Notes: generated from the sequence alone by a model not told the origin. A stretch of DNA of 64,000 nt from Lishizhenia sp965656535 (GCA_965656535.1 CBFHKX010000001.1:620001-684000), one strand, 5' to 3'. Shown: positions 22,650 to 32,894, counted from the stretch's first letter. Made by a program: numbers and translations.

Positions 22650-25034
22650 ATGAAAAATATTTTTGTTTTCGCTATCTTTCTATCGGTTAATTTTGCTTTT
22701 CTCGCACAACAAGAAATTAGGTTAACAAGCAGCTACAACTTAGATCCAGTTCGTTTTGCTATAATTGAGGTGGGGACCGAGAAAGTAAGAACAGATGTTT
22801 ATGGTTTAGCAAAATATAACTTTCAAAATGTCGACACCCTATTTATTTCACATCCAGATTTTGAACCCTTGGCTTACCCTACCGTTCAATTAAAAGCCGG
22901 AGTAACTGAAATATTACTTACATCTACTGTACAAACGTATTCAGAATATGTTGTAGAGCCTTTACCTTGGCAGCAGGGAGAATCAGAGTATCCAGGTTAT
23001 ATTCAAGTATTAAAGCCAAAAGACATAGAACTAGCTAATCCTCAAACATCCGCAGATTTACTTGCTGTTGGAGATCAAGTATATATCCAAAAAAGTCAAC
23101 TTGGTGGAGGTTCTCCTATGCTAAGAGGTTTGAGTACGAATAGAATATTGCTTAGTGTAGATGGTGTGAGGATGAATACGGCTATTTTTAGATCGGGTAA
23201 CTTACAAAATGCCATATTGATTGATCCGAACGCTATTGCTAAAGCCGAAATAATATTTGGACCAGGAACGGTAAATTATGGTAGTGATGCTTTAGGTGGT
23301 GTAATGGATTTTAAAACCCTTTCTGTTTTACCTGATTCTACTGCTGTTTCTTCGTGGAAAGCGAACGTTTTAGGTAGAATATCTACCGCAAATTTAGAAC
23401 AAACCATTCATGGAGATATTACCTACACAGGTAAAAGATTTGCTGCGCTTACTTCAATATCGTACAGTAAGTTTGAAGATTTAAGAATGGGTAGTAGAGG
23501 GTTTGATGAATACCAAAGAAATACATACGCAGCTAGAATCGATGGGAAAGACACAGTTTTAATAAATTCAGATCCAAATGTACAAGTGGGAACAGGTTAC
23601 AGTCAAATAAACCTGATGCAAAAGTTTGGTTTTCAAGGTAAAAATGGATGGTTGTATACGTTTTCATCGATGTATTCAGAGAGCTCCGATATTCCGCGAT
23701 ACGACAGACTAATTGAAACTAAAGGAGATGCTTTTAATAGTGCGGAATGGAATTATGGTCCTCAAATTTGGTGGATGAATCAGTTTGTTGCTTTGGGAAA
23801 GTTAAATAGTTTGTTTGCAAATGAAATGAAAATATCGGTTGCTAACCAATGGTTTGAAGAAAGCAGGATAGATAGAAAATTTGGTAATGATGTGCGAAGA
23901 ATTAGAACAGAACAAGTAAATGCAGCTTCTGTTAACATTGATTTTAATAAAGAGTTTTCTCCAACAACCAAGCTTTTTTATGGAGTCGAAGCAGTACATA
24001 ATTTAGTAGTTTCTAATGGTGAGTCTGAAAACATTGTGAATGGACAAAGGCAGCAGGTTGCTAGTAGATACCCAGATTCTGAATGGATGAGCTTCGCAGG
24101 TTATTTGTCTCTCCAACATTGGGTTAATAAGTATTGGCATATTTCTTCGGGCTTACGTTATAATCAAGTGCTTCTAAACGCTAATTTTGATACAACATTC
24201 TACAACTTTCCCTTTCAACAAGTGAATCAAAATAATGGCGCGCTTACAGGAAGTCTTGGTGCAACATATAGATTTAATGGCTTTATGTATGGTTTAAATC
24301 TTTCAACTGGATTTAGGGCGCCGAATGTTGATGATATAGGTAAAATTTTCGATTCAGAACCCGGAGAAGTTATTGTTCCTAATATTAATTTGAGACCAGA
24401 ATATATCTACTCGATAGATGGAAATTTTAAAAAGGAATTTCAAAATGAAGCAAGTGTTTCGGCAACTGTTTTTTACTCATTTTTAAACAATGTAATTGTT
24501 AGGGATGATTTTACTTTTAACGGCCAGGATAGCATTTTGTATGATGGAGTGTTAAGTCAGGTAAATGCGCTTCAGAATAAAGATTTTGCTCAAATTTACG
24601 GACTAACAGCTTCTTTTACCCTTCCTGTTATTAATAATGTATTTTGGAGAAACACGTTTAACTATACAGATGGATATGATAAAAGTGGATTGCCGTTACG
24701 ACATGTATCACCTACTTTTGGTGCTTCGCATTTATATTTTAAAAAGTCCAGATTGTTAGCAGATTTTTATTTGAATTATAATTTCGAAATGTCCAATGAA
24801 GATTTATCTCCTTCTGAGCAGGATAAGGAATTTATTTATGCTACCGATGAAGATGGCTTACCGTACTCTCCAGGATGGTATACGTTCAATTTTAAGGTAA
24901 GCTACAAGCCAATTAATACGTTGACATTAGTGTTGGGAGTTGAGAATATTTTAGATGTGCGATATAGACCTTATTCTTCGGGTATAGTTGCGCCTGGTAG
25001 AAATGTTATTTTCAGTGCTCGATTGAGTTTGTAG
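22650..25034 (+). CDS. TonB-dependent outer-membrane receptor
   Basis: A 794-residue outer-membrane transporter. It has a signal peptide (to about residue 19, 'FAFLAQQ'), a short beta-sandwich N-terminal extension of carboxypeptidase-regulatory type (about 20-95), and a plug domain at about 100-230 with 'SADLLAVGDQVYIQKSQLGG', 'GSPMLRGLSTNRILLSVDG' and 'GPGTVNYGSDALGGVMDF'. A 22-strand barrel ends in 'NVIFSARLSL'. The plug text resembles Bacteroidota receptors annotated for heme/hemoglobin or siderophores, but the ligand cannot be decided. It has its own unit, 61 bases after the GNAT-like gene. Confidence 0.92.
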   Translation: MKNIFVFAIFLSVNFAFLAQQEIRLTSSYNLDPVRFAIIEVGTEKVRTDVYGLAKYNFQNVDTLFISHPDFEPLAYPTVQLKAGVTEILLTSTVQTYSEYVVEPLPWQQGESEYPGYIQVLKPKDIELANPQTSADLLAVGDQVYIQKSQLGGGSPMLRGLSTNRILLSVDGVRMNTAIFRSGNLQNAILIDPNAIAKAEIIFGPGTVNYGSDALGGVMDFKTLSVLPDSTAVSSWKANVLGRISTANLEQTIHGDITYTGKRFAALTSISYSKFEDLRMGSRGFDEYQRNTYAARIDGKDTVLINSDPNVQVGTGYSQINLMQKFGFQGKNGWLYTFSSMYSESSDIPRYDRLIETKGDAFNSAEWNYGPQIWWMNQFVALGKLNSLFANEMKISVANQWFEESRIDRKFGNDVRRIRTEQVNAASVNIDFNKEFSPTTKLFYGVEAVHNLVVSNGESENIVNGQRQQVASRYPDSEWMSFAGYLSLQHWVNKYWHISSGLRYNQVLLNANFDTTFYNFPFQQVNQNNGALTGSLGATYRFNGFMYGLNLSTGFRAPNVDDIGKIFDSEPGEVIVPNINLRPEYIYSIDGNFKKEFQNEASVSATVFYSFLNNVIVRDDFTFNGQDSILYDGVLSQVNALQNKDFAQIYGLTASFTLPVINNVFWRNTFNYTDGYDKSGLPLRHVSPTFGASHLYFKKSRLLADFYLNYNFEMSNEDLSPSEQDKEFIYATDEDGLPYSPGWYTFNFKVSYKPINTLTLVLGVENILDVRYRPYSSGIVAPGRNVIFSARLSL

Positions 25035-25124
25035 TGTTAACTAGATAATTCTAGATCCATTTGAGACGTCTTTTAAAGGCAACCTTGTTTTTTGCAAAAG
25101 GAAATATTAAAGTGTTTTCCAGAA

Positions 25125-25604
25125 CTAGTTACTTACTTTTTCTTCAGATAAATCTACCCGAGGGAAATAAACTTTTTCAGGAATTACTATGCATGTAGGG
25201 AAAGCGGTCATGAGCTGAGATTTTAGCTTTTCTGCTTCTAGTTGTGTTCTAAAATTGCCTACTTTGAGATGAAAATTTGGAGCTTTAAATTCAGTGTAGG
25301 TTTCTTCTTTTGGAAAAGATGCTAAGAAAGTTGCTCTAGCTTGGTTGACTTTATTTTTATCACTGTCAAAAAAAAGTTGTACTCGGTATCCATCAATTTC
25401 AGGAGCATACGATGGAGGGATTACAGTCGCTTTAAAATCAATCATTTTATCTAATCGATTATCTTTTTTTACAATTACCTTACCTGTATTGATAATCGGT
25501 TGAGTTGTAGTGTCAGATGCTGTATTCCACCATTGTTCTTGAGCATTTAAGAAGCAAGAAATGAAGAGTAAAGGTACTAAGCGTATGTAGTTGTTCATAA
25601 TCAT
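25125..25604 (-). CDS. SPOR-domain exported protein
   Basis: A 159-residue protein with a signal peptide ('MNNYIRLVPLLFISCFLNAQ'; the start could be ATG 25604 or the second ATG at 25598) and a C-terminal SPOR domain at about residues 75-150 ('IDGYRVQLFFDSDKNKVNQA', 'NFHLKVGNFRTQLEAEKLKS'). SPOR domains bind peptidoglycan with denuded glycans at the division site. The short linker between signal and SPOR has no enzyme motif, so this is probably an adaptor or septal marker. It is divergent from the respiratory operon. Confidence 0.88.
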   Translation of the reverse strand: MIMNNYIRLVPLLFISCFLNAQEQWWNTASDTTTQPIINTGKVIVKKDNRLDKMIDFKATVIPPSYAPEIDGYRVQLFFDSDKNKVNQARATFLASFPKEETYTEFKAPNFHLKVGNFRTQLEAEKLKSQLMTAFPTCIVIPEKVYFPRVDLSEEKVSN

Positions 25605-25614
25605 GTAATTAAAG

Positions 25615-25622
25615 CAAAATTA
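25615..25622 (-). promoter_or_regulatory. -7 box TAATTTTG of the SPOR gene
   Basis: A perfect TAnnTTTG on the minus strand, 10 bases before ATG 25604. The bases 19 upstream are TGG rather than TTG. Confidence 0.5.
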
Positions 25623-25831
25623 ACGAATAATTCTATATGTGCCATGCAATTCATATACCATAAATATTTTCAACTTTTATTCGCTGCTAGATAGTTAATA
25701 TTCGTACACTAACTTCAAAACCATAGCTTAACGCACCATTTTAATCGTTAAACCTTATTTAGAATGATTTTAAATTAAATTATTCGCATCATAAATTGTC
25801 AGAATAATGTCATCAAATACGGTTAAACCCC

Positions 25832-25839
25832 TAAATTTG
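25832..25839 (+). promoter_or_regulatory. -7 box TAAATTTG of the Act-cox operon
   Basis: A perfect TAnnTTTG, 47 bases before ATG 25887. The likely leader (about 25846-25886) contains a small GTGT/ACAC hairpin. No TTG sits at the ideal position, so an activator may be needed. The rest of the 282-base divergent gap holds the SPOR promoter and nothing else recognisable. Confidence 0.5.
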
Positions 25840-25886
25840 CTCTCGATAAAAAGTGTGTAAAAACACGGAGATTTAAGAATTTTTTA

Positions 25887-27230
25887 ATGAAAATATCTAG
25901 AAATCAGATGTTTAGAGTGGATATAAAATGGGTTGTAACCCTTGTGTTGGGAATTGTACTAGCCAGTTCAACACAATCGCATGCTCAGAATGGAGAAAAT
26001 CTTTTCAAAGCAAATTGTGCTTCTTGTCACCAAATGATGAAGGACGGAACTGGTCCGAAGCTCTATGGTGTGAGCAAAAAGTGGGCAGATGCTGGTGCAG
26101 AAGAGTACCTTTCTGTTTGGATTAAAAACTGGCAAGTTGCTGCTGCTGAAAATGATTACGCTAAATCAGTTTCTCAATGGGCGCCAACTGCAATGAAGGT
26201 TTTTGGTAATCTTTCAGATGAAGATGTTACCTCTATCATTGATTATATTGATGCTTACGAGCCTCCAGCGCCAAAAGTTGCTGGACCAGTAGGGGGTGAG
26301 CAGCTCACACAAACTGAGGCCGAAGGAGGTCTGTCTTGGATTTGGTATCTTCTAGGTATAATTTTCGTTGTTATTATTCTTTCTGTTGGAGGTGTAAGAC
26401 GACAATTGAAAGTAGCTTCAGGAGAATCTACTTCAGGTGAGACTGAGTCTTACGGTCAAGAGTTTAGAACTTGGGCGTATAACAATAAAAAATTCGTTGG
26501 ACTAGGAGTTTTTGTGATCGTTATTTCGCTTATTGTAGGTTTGTTTTTATCGCTCTACAGTATAAATGTTATGACGGGTTATCAACCGTCTCAACCTATC
26601 GAATTCCCTCATAGTAAACACGCTGGCTTAAATGGAATTGATTGTAAATATTGTCACAATTCAGTTGATAAATCAAAATCTGCTGGTATTCCAACTGTCA
26701 ATGTTTGTATGAATTGTCATAAGCAAATAGGAGGAGAAGGAGAGCAGGTTGCTAAAATCCAGAAGATTTATGATGCTGCTGGATTTGACCCTTCTGTACC
26801 AGGAGGTGGAGCTTACACAGGTGAGACTGAGCCGATTGTTTGGAATAAAGTACACAACTTGCCAGATCACGTATATTTCAATCACTCTCAACACGTAGTA
26901 GTTGGAGGTATTGACTGTAAACAGTGTCATGGTGATATGACAAAGCAAAACGAAGTTGCAAAGGTAGTTCCTGTAGAAGAGTTGAATATGATTGACGGAA
27001 ACGTTAAGCTTACAAAACCAACTTTAACTATGGGATGGTGTATCGAATGTCACGGCGAGAAGGAAATAGCTGCAGGTCCAGTTGGAAAAACAGGAGGCTC
27101 AGGGTATTACGATGAAATTCATGAAAGACTTTTAAATAACGACCGTAGTTTGTACGAAGGATATTTAGAAGATGATAAAGTAACAGTTAAAGAACTTGGC
27201 GGTTGGGAATGTGCTAAGTGTCACTATTAA
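25887..27230 (+). CDS. actA: Alternative complex III subunit ActA, multiheme cytochrome c
   Basis: A 447-residue membrane-anchored cytochrome. It has six CxxCH heme sites: CASCH (about residue 44) in an N-terminal monoheme domain, then CKYCH (253), CMNCH (274), CKQCH (343), CIECH (385) and CAKCH (442) in a pentaheme domain. Two membrane segments lie between (about 150-170 and 200-225). The N-terminal hydrophobic stretch (about 13-32) is a signal peptide or anchor. ActA takes electrons from the complex and passes them to cytochrome c or oxidase. Fusion of the monoheme module to the pentaheme ActA is the Bacteroidota form. It is the first gene of the operon. Confidence 0.93.
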   Translation: MKISRNQMFRVDIKWVVTLVLGIVLASSTQSHAQNGENLFKANCASCHQMMKDGTGPKLYGVSKKWADAGAEEYLSVWIKNWQVAAAENDYAKSVSQWAPTAMKVFGNLSDEDVTSIIDYIDAYEPPAPKVAGPVGGEQLTQTEAEGGLSWIWYLLGIIFVVIILSVGGVRRQLKVASGESTSGETESYGQEFRTWAYNNKKFVGLGVFVIVISLIVGLFLSLYSINVMTGYQPSQPIEFPHSKHAGLNGIDCKYCHNSVDKSKSAGIPTVNVCMNCHKQIGGEGEQVAKIQKIYDAAGFDPSVPGGGAYTGETEPIVWNKVHNLPDHVYFNHSQHVVVGGIDCKQCHGDMTKQNEVAKVVPVEELNMIDGNVKLTKPTLTMGWCIECHGEKEIAAGPVGKTGGSGYYDEIHERLLNNDRSLYEGYLEDDKVTVKELGGWECAKCHY

Positions 27231-27252
27231 TTCAGAAGATAGCTAATATAAT

Positions 27253-30200
27253 ATGGCAACGAATAGAAAATATTGGAAAGGTCTGGAAGAGTTAAATCAA
27301 ACTCCAGAATTTCTTGAGGCTAAAGATAAAGAGTTCACAACAGATGTAACTGTAGATGAATTTTTATCTGATGAGAATTTAAAAGAGACTTCAACACCTC
27401 GTCGAGATTTCTTGAAATTTTTAGGTTTTAGTGTTGCAGCTGCTACTGTTGCTTCTTGTGAAGCACCTGTAACGAAAGCTGTACCATACGTAAATAAGCC
27501 GGTTGATGTAACTCCAGGTATGGCTACTTGGTATGCATCTACTTATTATGATGGAAATTCTTACGCTAGTGTTTTAATTAAAACTAGAGAAGGTAGACCG
27601 ATTTTTATTAAAGGGAACAAAGACTTTGGTGTAACGAAAGGATCTGTTAATCCTCAAATTATTGGTTCCGTCTTACCTTTGTACGATAGCGCAAGACTTC
27701 AGTCTGCAATGAAAGCAGGTGAACCAATTGCTACTGCTGATGCAGATAGAGAAATAAAGAAAGAATTAAAAGCAATTGCTGATAAAGGCGGAAAAGTTAC
27801 TTTGGTATCTAACACTCTTGCATCTCCTTCTTCTTATGCTGCTATTAATGAGTTTGCTAAGATGTTCGGAGCTTCTACGGCTGTAGATGAGAACGGAGCA
27901 ACAATTTCTTCACCAGGAAATTTTGAGCATATACAATATGATGCCGTTTCTTACTCGGGTATAAGAAAAGCGAACGAAGCTTCTTTCGGAAAAGCAATGA
28001 TTCCTGATTATGATTTCGCAATTCCAGATACAGTAGTAAGTTTTGGAGCAGATTTCTTATCAACATGGTTATTTGCTACTCAATATACTCCACAGTTTTC
28101 CTCAAGAAGAAACCCGGATGGAAACATGAACAAGCACGTTCAATTTGAGTCTATCATGTCTATTACGGGTTCTAACGCAGATACGCGTTATGCAATTAAG
28201 CCATCAGATGAAGCTGGAATTTTAGCTTACATGGTAAAAAAGGCAGGCGGAAATGCTGGGTCAGTAGTATCTAAATTGCCTGAAGGTGTAGAAGCTGCTC
28301 AAATAGATGCTTTAGTAAAAGAATTAAAAAAGAACGGTTTAGTTGTTTCAGGTTCTAACAACCCTGCAATTCAAGTATTGGTAAATGCATTGAATGTTGC
28401 AATTGGAGCATACGGAAAATCAATAAATATTAATAACCCAGTTCACCTTTTCCAATCGGAAGATGACAAAATGATGAATTTTGTTTCTTCAGTAGAGAAA
28501 GGAAAAGGACCAAACGCAGTTATATTTTATAATACTAATCCAGTTTACTCGCTACCTAACGGTGACAAGTTTGCTGCAGGATTAGCTAAGGTTGGATTAA
28601 CGGTTTCGTTAAATCAATACGCAGATGAAACTTCATCTTTATGTAAGTTTATCGTTCCAGATCATCACGCTTTAGAAGCTTGGAATGATTTCATGCCTAA
28701 AGCTTCTGAGTATGCAATTGCTCAACCAACGATTAGACCTTTACACAGCACAGCAGCTGCACAAGAGTCTTTCTTAGTTTGGGCGGGTAAAGCACAAAGA
28801 GAAGGAAAGGATAGTAAAGTATTCTTTAACTATATAAAAGAAAATTCTGGTCTTTCTGGTACAGATTGGCAAATGGCTGTTCATAACAGTGTTGTTGAGA
28901 AATCAATATCTGCTGCTAGTGAGGTATCCATGAATAGTTCAGCATTGTCTAAGTTCTCAAAAATGCTTCCAAAAGCCGGAGAGGTAGAAGTTGTATTATA
29001 TCAAAAAGCGGGTATAGGAACAGGTAATCAAGCAAATAACCCTTGGTTACAAGAGTTGCCAGATCCAGTTTCTAAAGTAACGTGGGATAACTACATTACC
29101 ATGAATTTGGGTACAATGGAGGCGAATGGCTATAATATGACTATTGACCAAGAACACGGAGCAAGTTTAGCAACTGTTACTGTGGGAGACAAGTCAATGG
29201 AATTGCCAGTTTATCCTTCTCCAGGTCAAGCTCCAGGCACTATTGGTATTGCTTTAGGGTACGGAAGAGGTGCAAATGGAGAAAATATTGGTAAATCTGC
29301 TTTCCAAACTAAAGAGTACGGTGGGTATGAAACTGATGCTGATGGTAACAAATTAGCAATTGGTAAAAACGCATTTGTTTTTACTTCGGGTATGCAATTT
29401 GCTCAAGCAGGTTCTATAACAAAAGCCGAAGGAGTATATCCTATCGCAACTACTCAAATTCATCACACTGTGATGGGTAGAAATTCTATTGTAAAGGAAA
29501 CTACACTAAACGGATATAAAACATTAGATAAGCAAGCTTACAACGCAGATCATAAGTTAATGAAGATTGACGAGAATGGTAAGCATGTAAAAGCAGATAT
29601 CGAAGAGTTTGATTTATGGGATGCACATCCAGTAGAAAATATTGGACACCGTTGGGGAATGACAATTGATTTGTCTTCTTGTATCGGTTGTGGATCTTGT
29701 TTAGTTGCTTGTCAGTCAGAAAACAACGTTCCAGTTGTTGGTAAAGATGAAGTAAGAAGAGGTCGTGAAATGCACTGGTTAAGAATTGACCGTTACTATT
29801 CTTCAGATGAAGAAGCTACGGTTGGTCAAAGAAAGGATGCAGATACCTTCTCATATTCTAAAGCTGAAAGAGCAGCAGCAAATCCAAAGGTTGTTCATCA
29901 ACCAATGATGTGTCATCACTGTAATCACGCACCATGTGAAACAGTTTGTCCGGTTGCTGCAACTACGCACTCAAACGAAGGTTTAAATCAAATGACGTAT
30001 AACAGATGTATTGGTACGAGATATTGTGCTAACAACTGTCCTTATAAAGTACGTCGTTTCAACTGGTTCAATTACCCATCTTATAAGAAGTTTGGAGAAG
30101 TGAATCCAGCACAAGATGATTTAGGAAGAATGGTTCTTAATCCTGACGTAACAGTACGTACAAGAGGGGTAATGGAAAAATGTTCTTTCTGTGTTCAGAA

Positions 30201-30546
30201 AATCCAAGCAGGTAAATTAGTTGCTAAGAAAGAAATGAGACCGGTTGCAGACGGAGACGTAACAACAGCTTGTTCAGATTCTTGTCCAACTAATGCAATT
30301 ACTGTTGGAGATTGGAATGATAAGGACTCAGCGATAAGAAAGTCATCTGAAGATAAAAGAGCTTACCAAGCACTAGAAGAGATTGGTGTTAAACCAAATA
30401 TCTGGTATAAAGTAAAAGTAAGAAATGAGGAAAATGCAGAGTTATTAGATATTCAAAAAGAACATGAGTTATCTCATGCAGATCATGGTCATGGTTCACA
30501 TGATGAACACAGTAATCATGGTGAAAATCATAACTCAGAACATTAA
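27253..30546 (+). CDS. actB: Alternative complex III subunit ActB, iron-sulfur molybdopterin-oxidoreductase-like
   Basis: A 1097-residue fused protein. It has a Tat-like signal 'STPRRDFLKFLGFSVAAATV' (about residues 47-67) with Cys at about 70 that could be lipidated. A molybdopterin-oxidoreductase-like domain follows, with no obvious Mo-bis-MGD cysteine/serine ligand. Residues about 805-1030 hold four cysteine clusters: CIGCGSCLVAC, CHHCNHAPCETVC, CIGTRYCANNC, and CSFC with ACSDSCP, binding [4Fe-4S]/[3Fe-4S] centres. The tail after about 1075 is histidine-rich. It conducts electrons from quinol to the ActA hemes. It lies 22 bases after ActA. TatA at 18.4 kb may export it. Confidence 0.94.
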   Translation: MATNRKYWKGLEELNQTPEFLEAKDKEFTTDVTVDEFLSDENLKETSTPRRDFLKFLGFSVAAATVASCEAPVTKAVPYVNKPVDVTPGMATWYASTYYDGNSYASVLIKTREGRPIFIKGNKDFGVTKGSVNPQIIGSVLPLYDSARLQSAMKAGEPIATADADREIKKELKAIADKGGKVTLVSNTLASPSSYAAINEFAKMFGASTAVDENGATISSPGNFEHIQYDAVSYSGIRKANEASFGKAMIPDYDFAIPDTVVSFGADFLSTWLFATQYTPQFSSRRNPDGNMNKHVQFESIMSITGSNADTRYAIKPSDEAGILAYMVKKAGGNAGSVVSKLPEGVEAAQIDALVKELKKNGLVVSGSNNPAIQVLVNALNVAIGAYGKSININNPVHLFQSEDDKMMNFVSSVEKGKGPNAVIFYNTNPVYSLPNGDKFAAGLAKVGLTVSLNQYADETSSLCKFIVPDHHALEAWNDFMPKASEYAIAQPTIRPLHSTAAAQESFLVWAGKAQREGKDSKVFFNYIKENSGLSGTDWQMAVHNSVVEKSISAASEVSMNSSALSKFSKMLPKAGEVEVVLYQKAGIGTGNQANNPWLQELPDPVSKVTWDNYITMNLGTMEANGYNMTIDQEHGASLATVTVGDKSMELPVYPSPGQAPGTIGIALGYGRGANGENIGKSAFQTKEYGGYETDADGNKLAIGKNAFVFTSGMQFAQAGSITKAEGVYPIATTQIHHTVMGRNSIVKETTLNGYKTLDKQAYNADHKLMKIDENGKHVKADIEEFDLWDAHPVENIGHRWGMTIDLSSCIGCGSCLVACQSENNVPVVGKDEVRRGREMHWLRIDRYYSSDEEATVGQRKDADTFSYSKAERAAANPKVVHQPMMCHHCNHAPCETVCPVAATTHSNEGLNQMTYNRCIGTRYCANNCPYKVRRFNWFNYPSYKKFGEVNPAQDDLGRMVLNPDVTVRTRGVMEKCSFCVQKIQAGKLVAKKEMRPVADGDVTTACSDSCPTNAITVGDWNDKDSAIRKSSEDKRAYQALEEIGVKPNIWYKVKVRNEENAELLDIQKEHELSHADHGHGSHDEHSNHGENHNSEH

Positions 30547-30582
30547 TTAGCAGATTTAACGAATAGTATAAATTAGATTGTA

Positions 30583-32343
30583 ATGCATAAGGAAGCAGCA
30601 ATTAGAGAGCCATTAATACTAGGTCACAAAACCTATCATCAGATTACTGAAGATGTTTGTAGACCTATAGAAGATAAGGCACCAAAAATGTGGTATATTT
30701 TATTCACTATAGCAGCCATTATTGGCTTGTATGGTGTAGGTACCATTTTATATCTTTTAGGTACTGGTATCGGTACTTGGGGTTTAAACAAGACAATAGG
30801 TTGGGCTTGGGATATTACGAACTTTGTTTGGTGGGTTGGTATTGGTCACGCCGGAACCTTAATTTCTGCAGTACTGTTATTGTTCCGTCAGAAATGGAGA
30901 ATGGCAATTAACAGATCTGCTGAGGCGATGACGATATTTGCCGTATTTATGGCTGGTTTGTTTCCTTTAATTCACATGGGTCGTTTGTGGTTAGCGTATT
31001 GGGTAATGCCATTACCAAACCAATTTGGTTCTTTATGGGTAAACTTTAATTCGCCTTTACTCTGGGATGTTTTCGCCATTACTACCTATTTAACTGTATC
31101 GTTAATTTTCTGGTACATTGGTTTAATTCCAGATTTCGCAACAATTAGAGATAGAGTTAAAAAACCCATTCCAAAGAAAATGTACTCAATGCTATCTTTT
31201 GGATGGTCGGGTAGAGCAAAGCACTGGAATAGATTTGAATTAGTATCATTAGTATTAGCCGGTGTTGCTACACCACTTGTATTCTCAGTTCACTCTATTG
31301 TATCTTTTGATTTTGCTACTTCGGTAATTCCTGGATGGCATACAACAATCTTCCCTCCGTATTTCGTAGCGGGAGCTGTATTCTCAGGATTCGCTATGGT
31401 ACAAACGTTAATGCTTGTAATGCGTAAGGCATTTAAATTAGAAGCATACATTCATACAAAGCACGTTGAGTACATGAATATCGTAATCATGACAACAGGT
31501 TCTATTGTAGGTGTTGCTTACTTAACAGAGCTTTGGGTTTCTTGGTATTCTGGTGTAGAATATGAAGCATATGCATTTATTAACCGTGCTACTGGACCAT
31601 ACTGGTGGGCATACTGGTCAATGATGACGTGTAACGTTATCTCTCCACAGTTAATGTGGTTTAAGAAATTAAGAAGATCTTTATTATTTACGTTTATTAT
31701 CTCTATTGTTGTAAACATAGGTATGTGGTTTGAACGTTTTGTAATTATTGTTACTTCTGTGCATAGAGATTACTTACCATCTTCATGGAGTATGTTCTAT
31801 CCAACAGCTACAGACATCGGAATTTTTGTTGGAACTATCGGATTATTCTTTGTATTCTTCTTATTGTTTACAAGATACTTCCCGGTTCTAGCATTAAATG
31901 AAGTGAAAACAATTTTAAAATCTTCTGGAGAAACTTTTAAAGATGGCAGAGCGACGCATGCTGCATATGAGTTAGAGGATCAGCCGAAGGCTGGTGAAAA
32001 GAAGACTAAAGTTGTTCAATCAGAACCAGAAGCTACGGTTGTAGTAGAAGAGAAAGCTACTTTAACTCCTGAAGAAATGGAGGCACAAAAAGCATCTTTA
32101 CTAAGTAAATTAGGTGAAGGTTCAGCAGAGAACAAAGACGATTTAAAGAAAATTAGTGGAGTTGGTCCTGTATTAGAGGGTAAATTAAACGAAATTGGTA
32201 TCTACACGTTCGAACAGGTTTCAAAAATGACTAGTGTAGAATATCAACTTTTAGACGCTCTTACAGGTTCTTTCCCAGGCAGAGCGGAGCGTGACGATTG
32301 GGCTGCGCAAGCAAAAGAATTAATGAATACTAACGATAATTAA
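30583..32343 (+). CDS. actC: Alternative complex III subunit ActC (NrfD/PsrC) with helix-hairpin-helix-like tail
   Basis: A 586-residue integral membrane protein. Residues 1-455 hold about ten helices of the NrfD/PsrC family ('WWVGIGHAGTLISAVLLLFR', 'HSIVSFDFATSVIPGWHTTI' segments), forming the menaquinol site. Residues about 465-515 are a charged linker rich in Lys/Glu. Residues about 519-586 read as a small helix-hairpin-helix domain of the 'KKISGVGPVLEGKLNEIGI' type, like the tail found after ribosomal protein L21 and in DUF4332-like modules. That extension is not part of the core ActC fold; it may bind a partner on the cytoplasmic side. Confidence 0.93.
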   Translation: MHKEAAIREPLILGHKTYHQITEDVCRPIEDKAPKMWYILFTIAAIIGLYGVGTILYLLGTGIGTWGLNKTIGWAWDITNFVWWVGIGHAGTLISAVLLLFRQKWRMAINRSAEAMTIFAVFMAGLFPLIHMGRLWLAYWVMPLPNQFGSLWVNFNSPLLWDVFAITTYLTVSLIFWYIGLIPDFATIRDRVKKPIPKKMYSMLSFGWSGRAKHWNRFELVSLVLAGVATPLVFSVHSIVSFDFATSVIPGWHTTIFPPYFVAGAVFSGFAMVQTLMLVMRKAFKLEAYIHTKHVEYMNIVIMTTGSIVGVAYLTELWVSWYSGVEYEAYAFINRATGPYWWAYWSMMTCNVISPQLMWFKKLRRSLLFTFIISIVVNIGMWFERFVIIVTSVHRDYLPSSWSMFYPTATDIGIFVGTIGLFFVFFLLFTRYFPVLALNEVKTILKSSGETFKDGRATHAAYELEDQPKAGEKKTKVVQSEPEATVVVEEKATLTPEEMEAQKASLLSKLGEGSAENKDDLKKISGVGPVLEGKLNEIGIYTFEQVSKMTSVEYQLLDALTGSFPGRAERDDWAAQAKELMNTNDN

Positions 32344-32351
32344 TAGAAAGC

Positions 32352-32888
32352 ATGGCAGATACAATAATATATGCAATGTATGACGACGATGATGTGCTGA
32401 AAGATGGCGCAAAGAAGTTAGTCTCTAAGGGTGTAAAGGTGAATGAAGTATTTTCACCGTTCCCTATTCACGGAATAGATCCAATTATTGGTGTGAAAAA
32501 CACACGACTTGGAATTATGGCTTTCTTATATGGTATTACTGGTTTAATGCTAGCTACGGTTGGTATGAGATACTTTATGATTGATGATTGGCCAATGAAT
32601 ATTGGAGGTAAGCCAAACGGAAGTTATTTAGATAATTTCTTGGCCTTTGTACCAATTACATTTGAGTTTACGGTTTTGTGCGCTGCACACGGAATGGCAA
32701 TAACGTATTTGTTAATAAATAAAACGTTACCTGGAATGCCAGCTTCAAATCCAGACCCAAGAACTACAGACGATAAGTTTGTCATGGAATTTAGATTATC
32801 TGAGAATAGCCAGTTTTCAATTGAAGAATTGCAAAAGATGGTCAAAGAGACAGGTATAGTAGAATTAGATCAAAAAGAATTAAAATAA
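32352..32888 (+). CDS. actD: Alternative complex III subunit ActD (DUF3341)
   Basis: A 178-residue membrane protein. The N-terminal soluble part has 'VNEVFSPFPIHGIDPIIGVK', the DUF3341 signature. Two membrane helices follow (about 55-75 and 98-120), with 'GGKPNGSYLDNFLAFVPITF' between them and 'RTTDDKFVMEFRLSENSQFS' after. DUF3341 is ActD, a scaffold subunit that packs against ActC and ActF. It begins 8 bases after ActC. Function is known from structures of other complex III assemblies; nothing odd here. Confidence 0.93.
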   Translation: MADTIIYAMYDDDDVLKDGAKKLVSKGVKVNEVFSPFPIHGIDPIIGVKNTRLGIMAFLYGITGLMLATVGMRYFMIDDWPMNIGGKPNGSYLDNFLAFVPITFEFTVLCAAHGMAITYLLINKTLPGMPASNPDPRTTDDKFVMEFRLSENSQFSIEELQKMVKETGIVELDQKELK

Positions 32889-32894
32889 TTTGCC

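Noticed and set aside
25034..25125. Terminator after the TonB-dependent receptor
   Set aside because: Only a weak GAGACGTCTTTTAAAGG stem without a proper T-run is visible; not strong enough to list.
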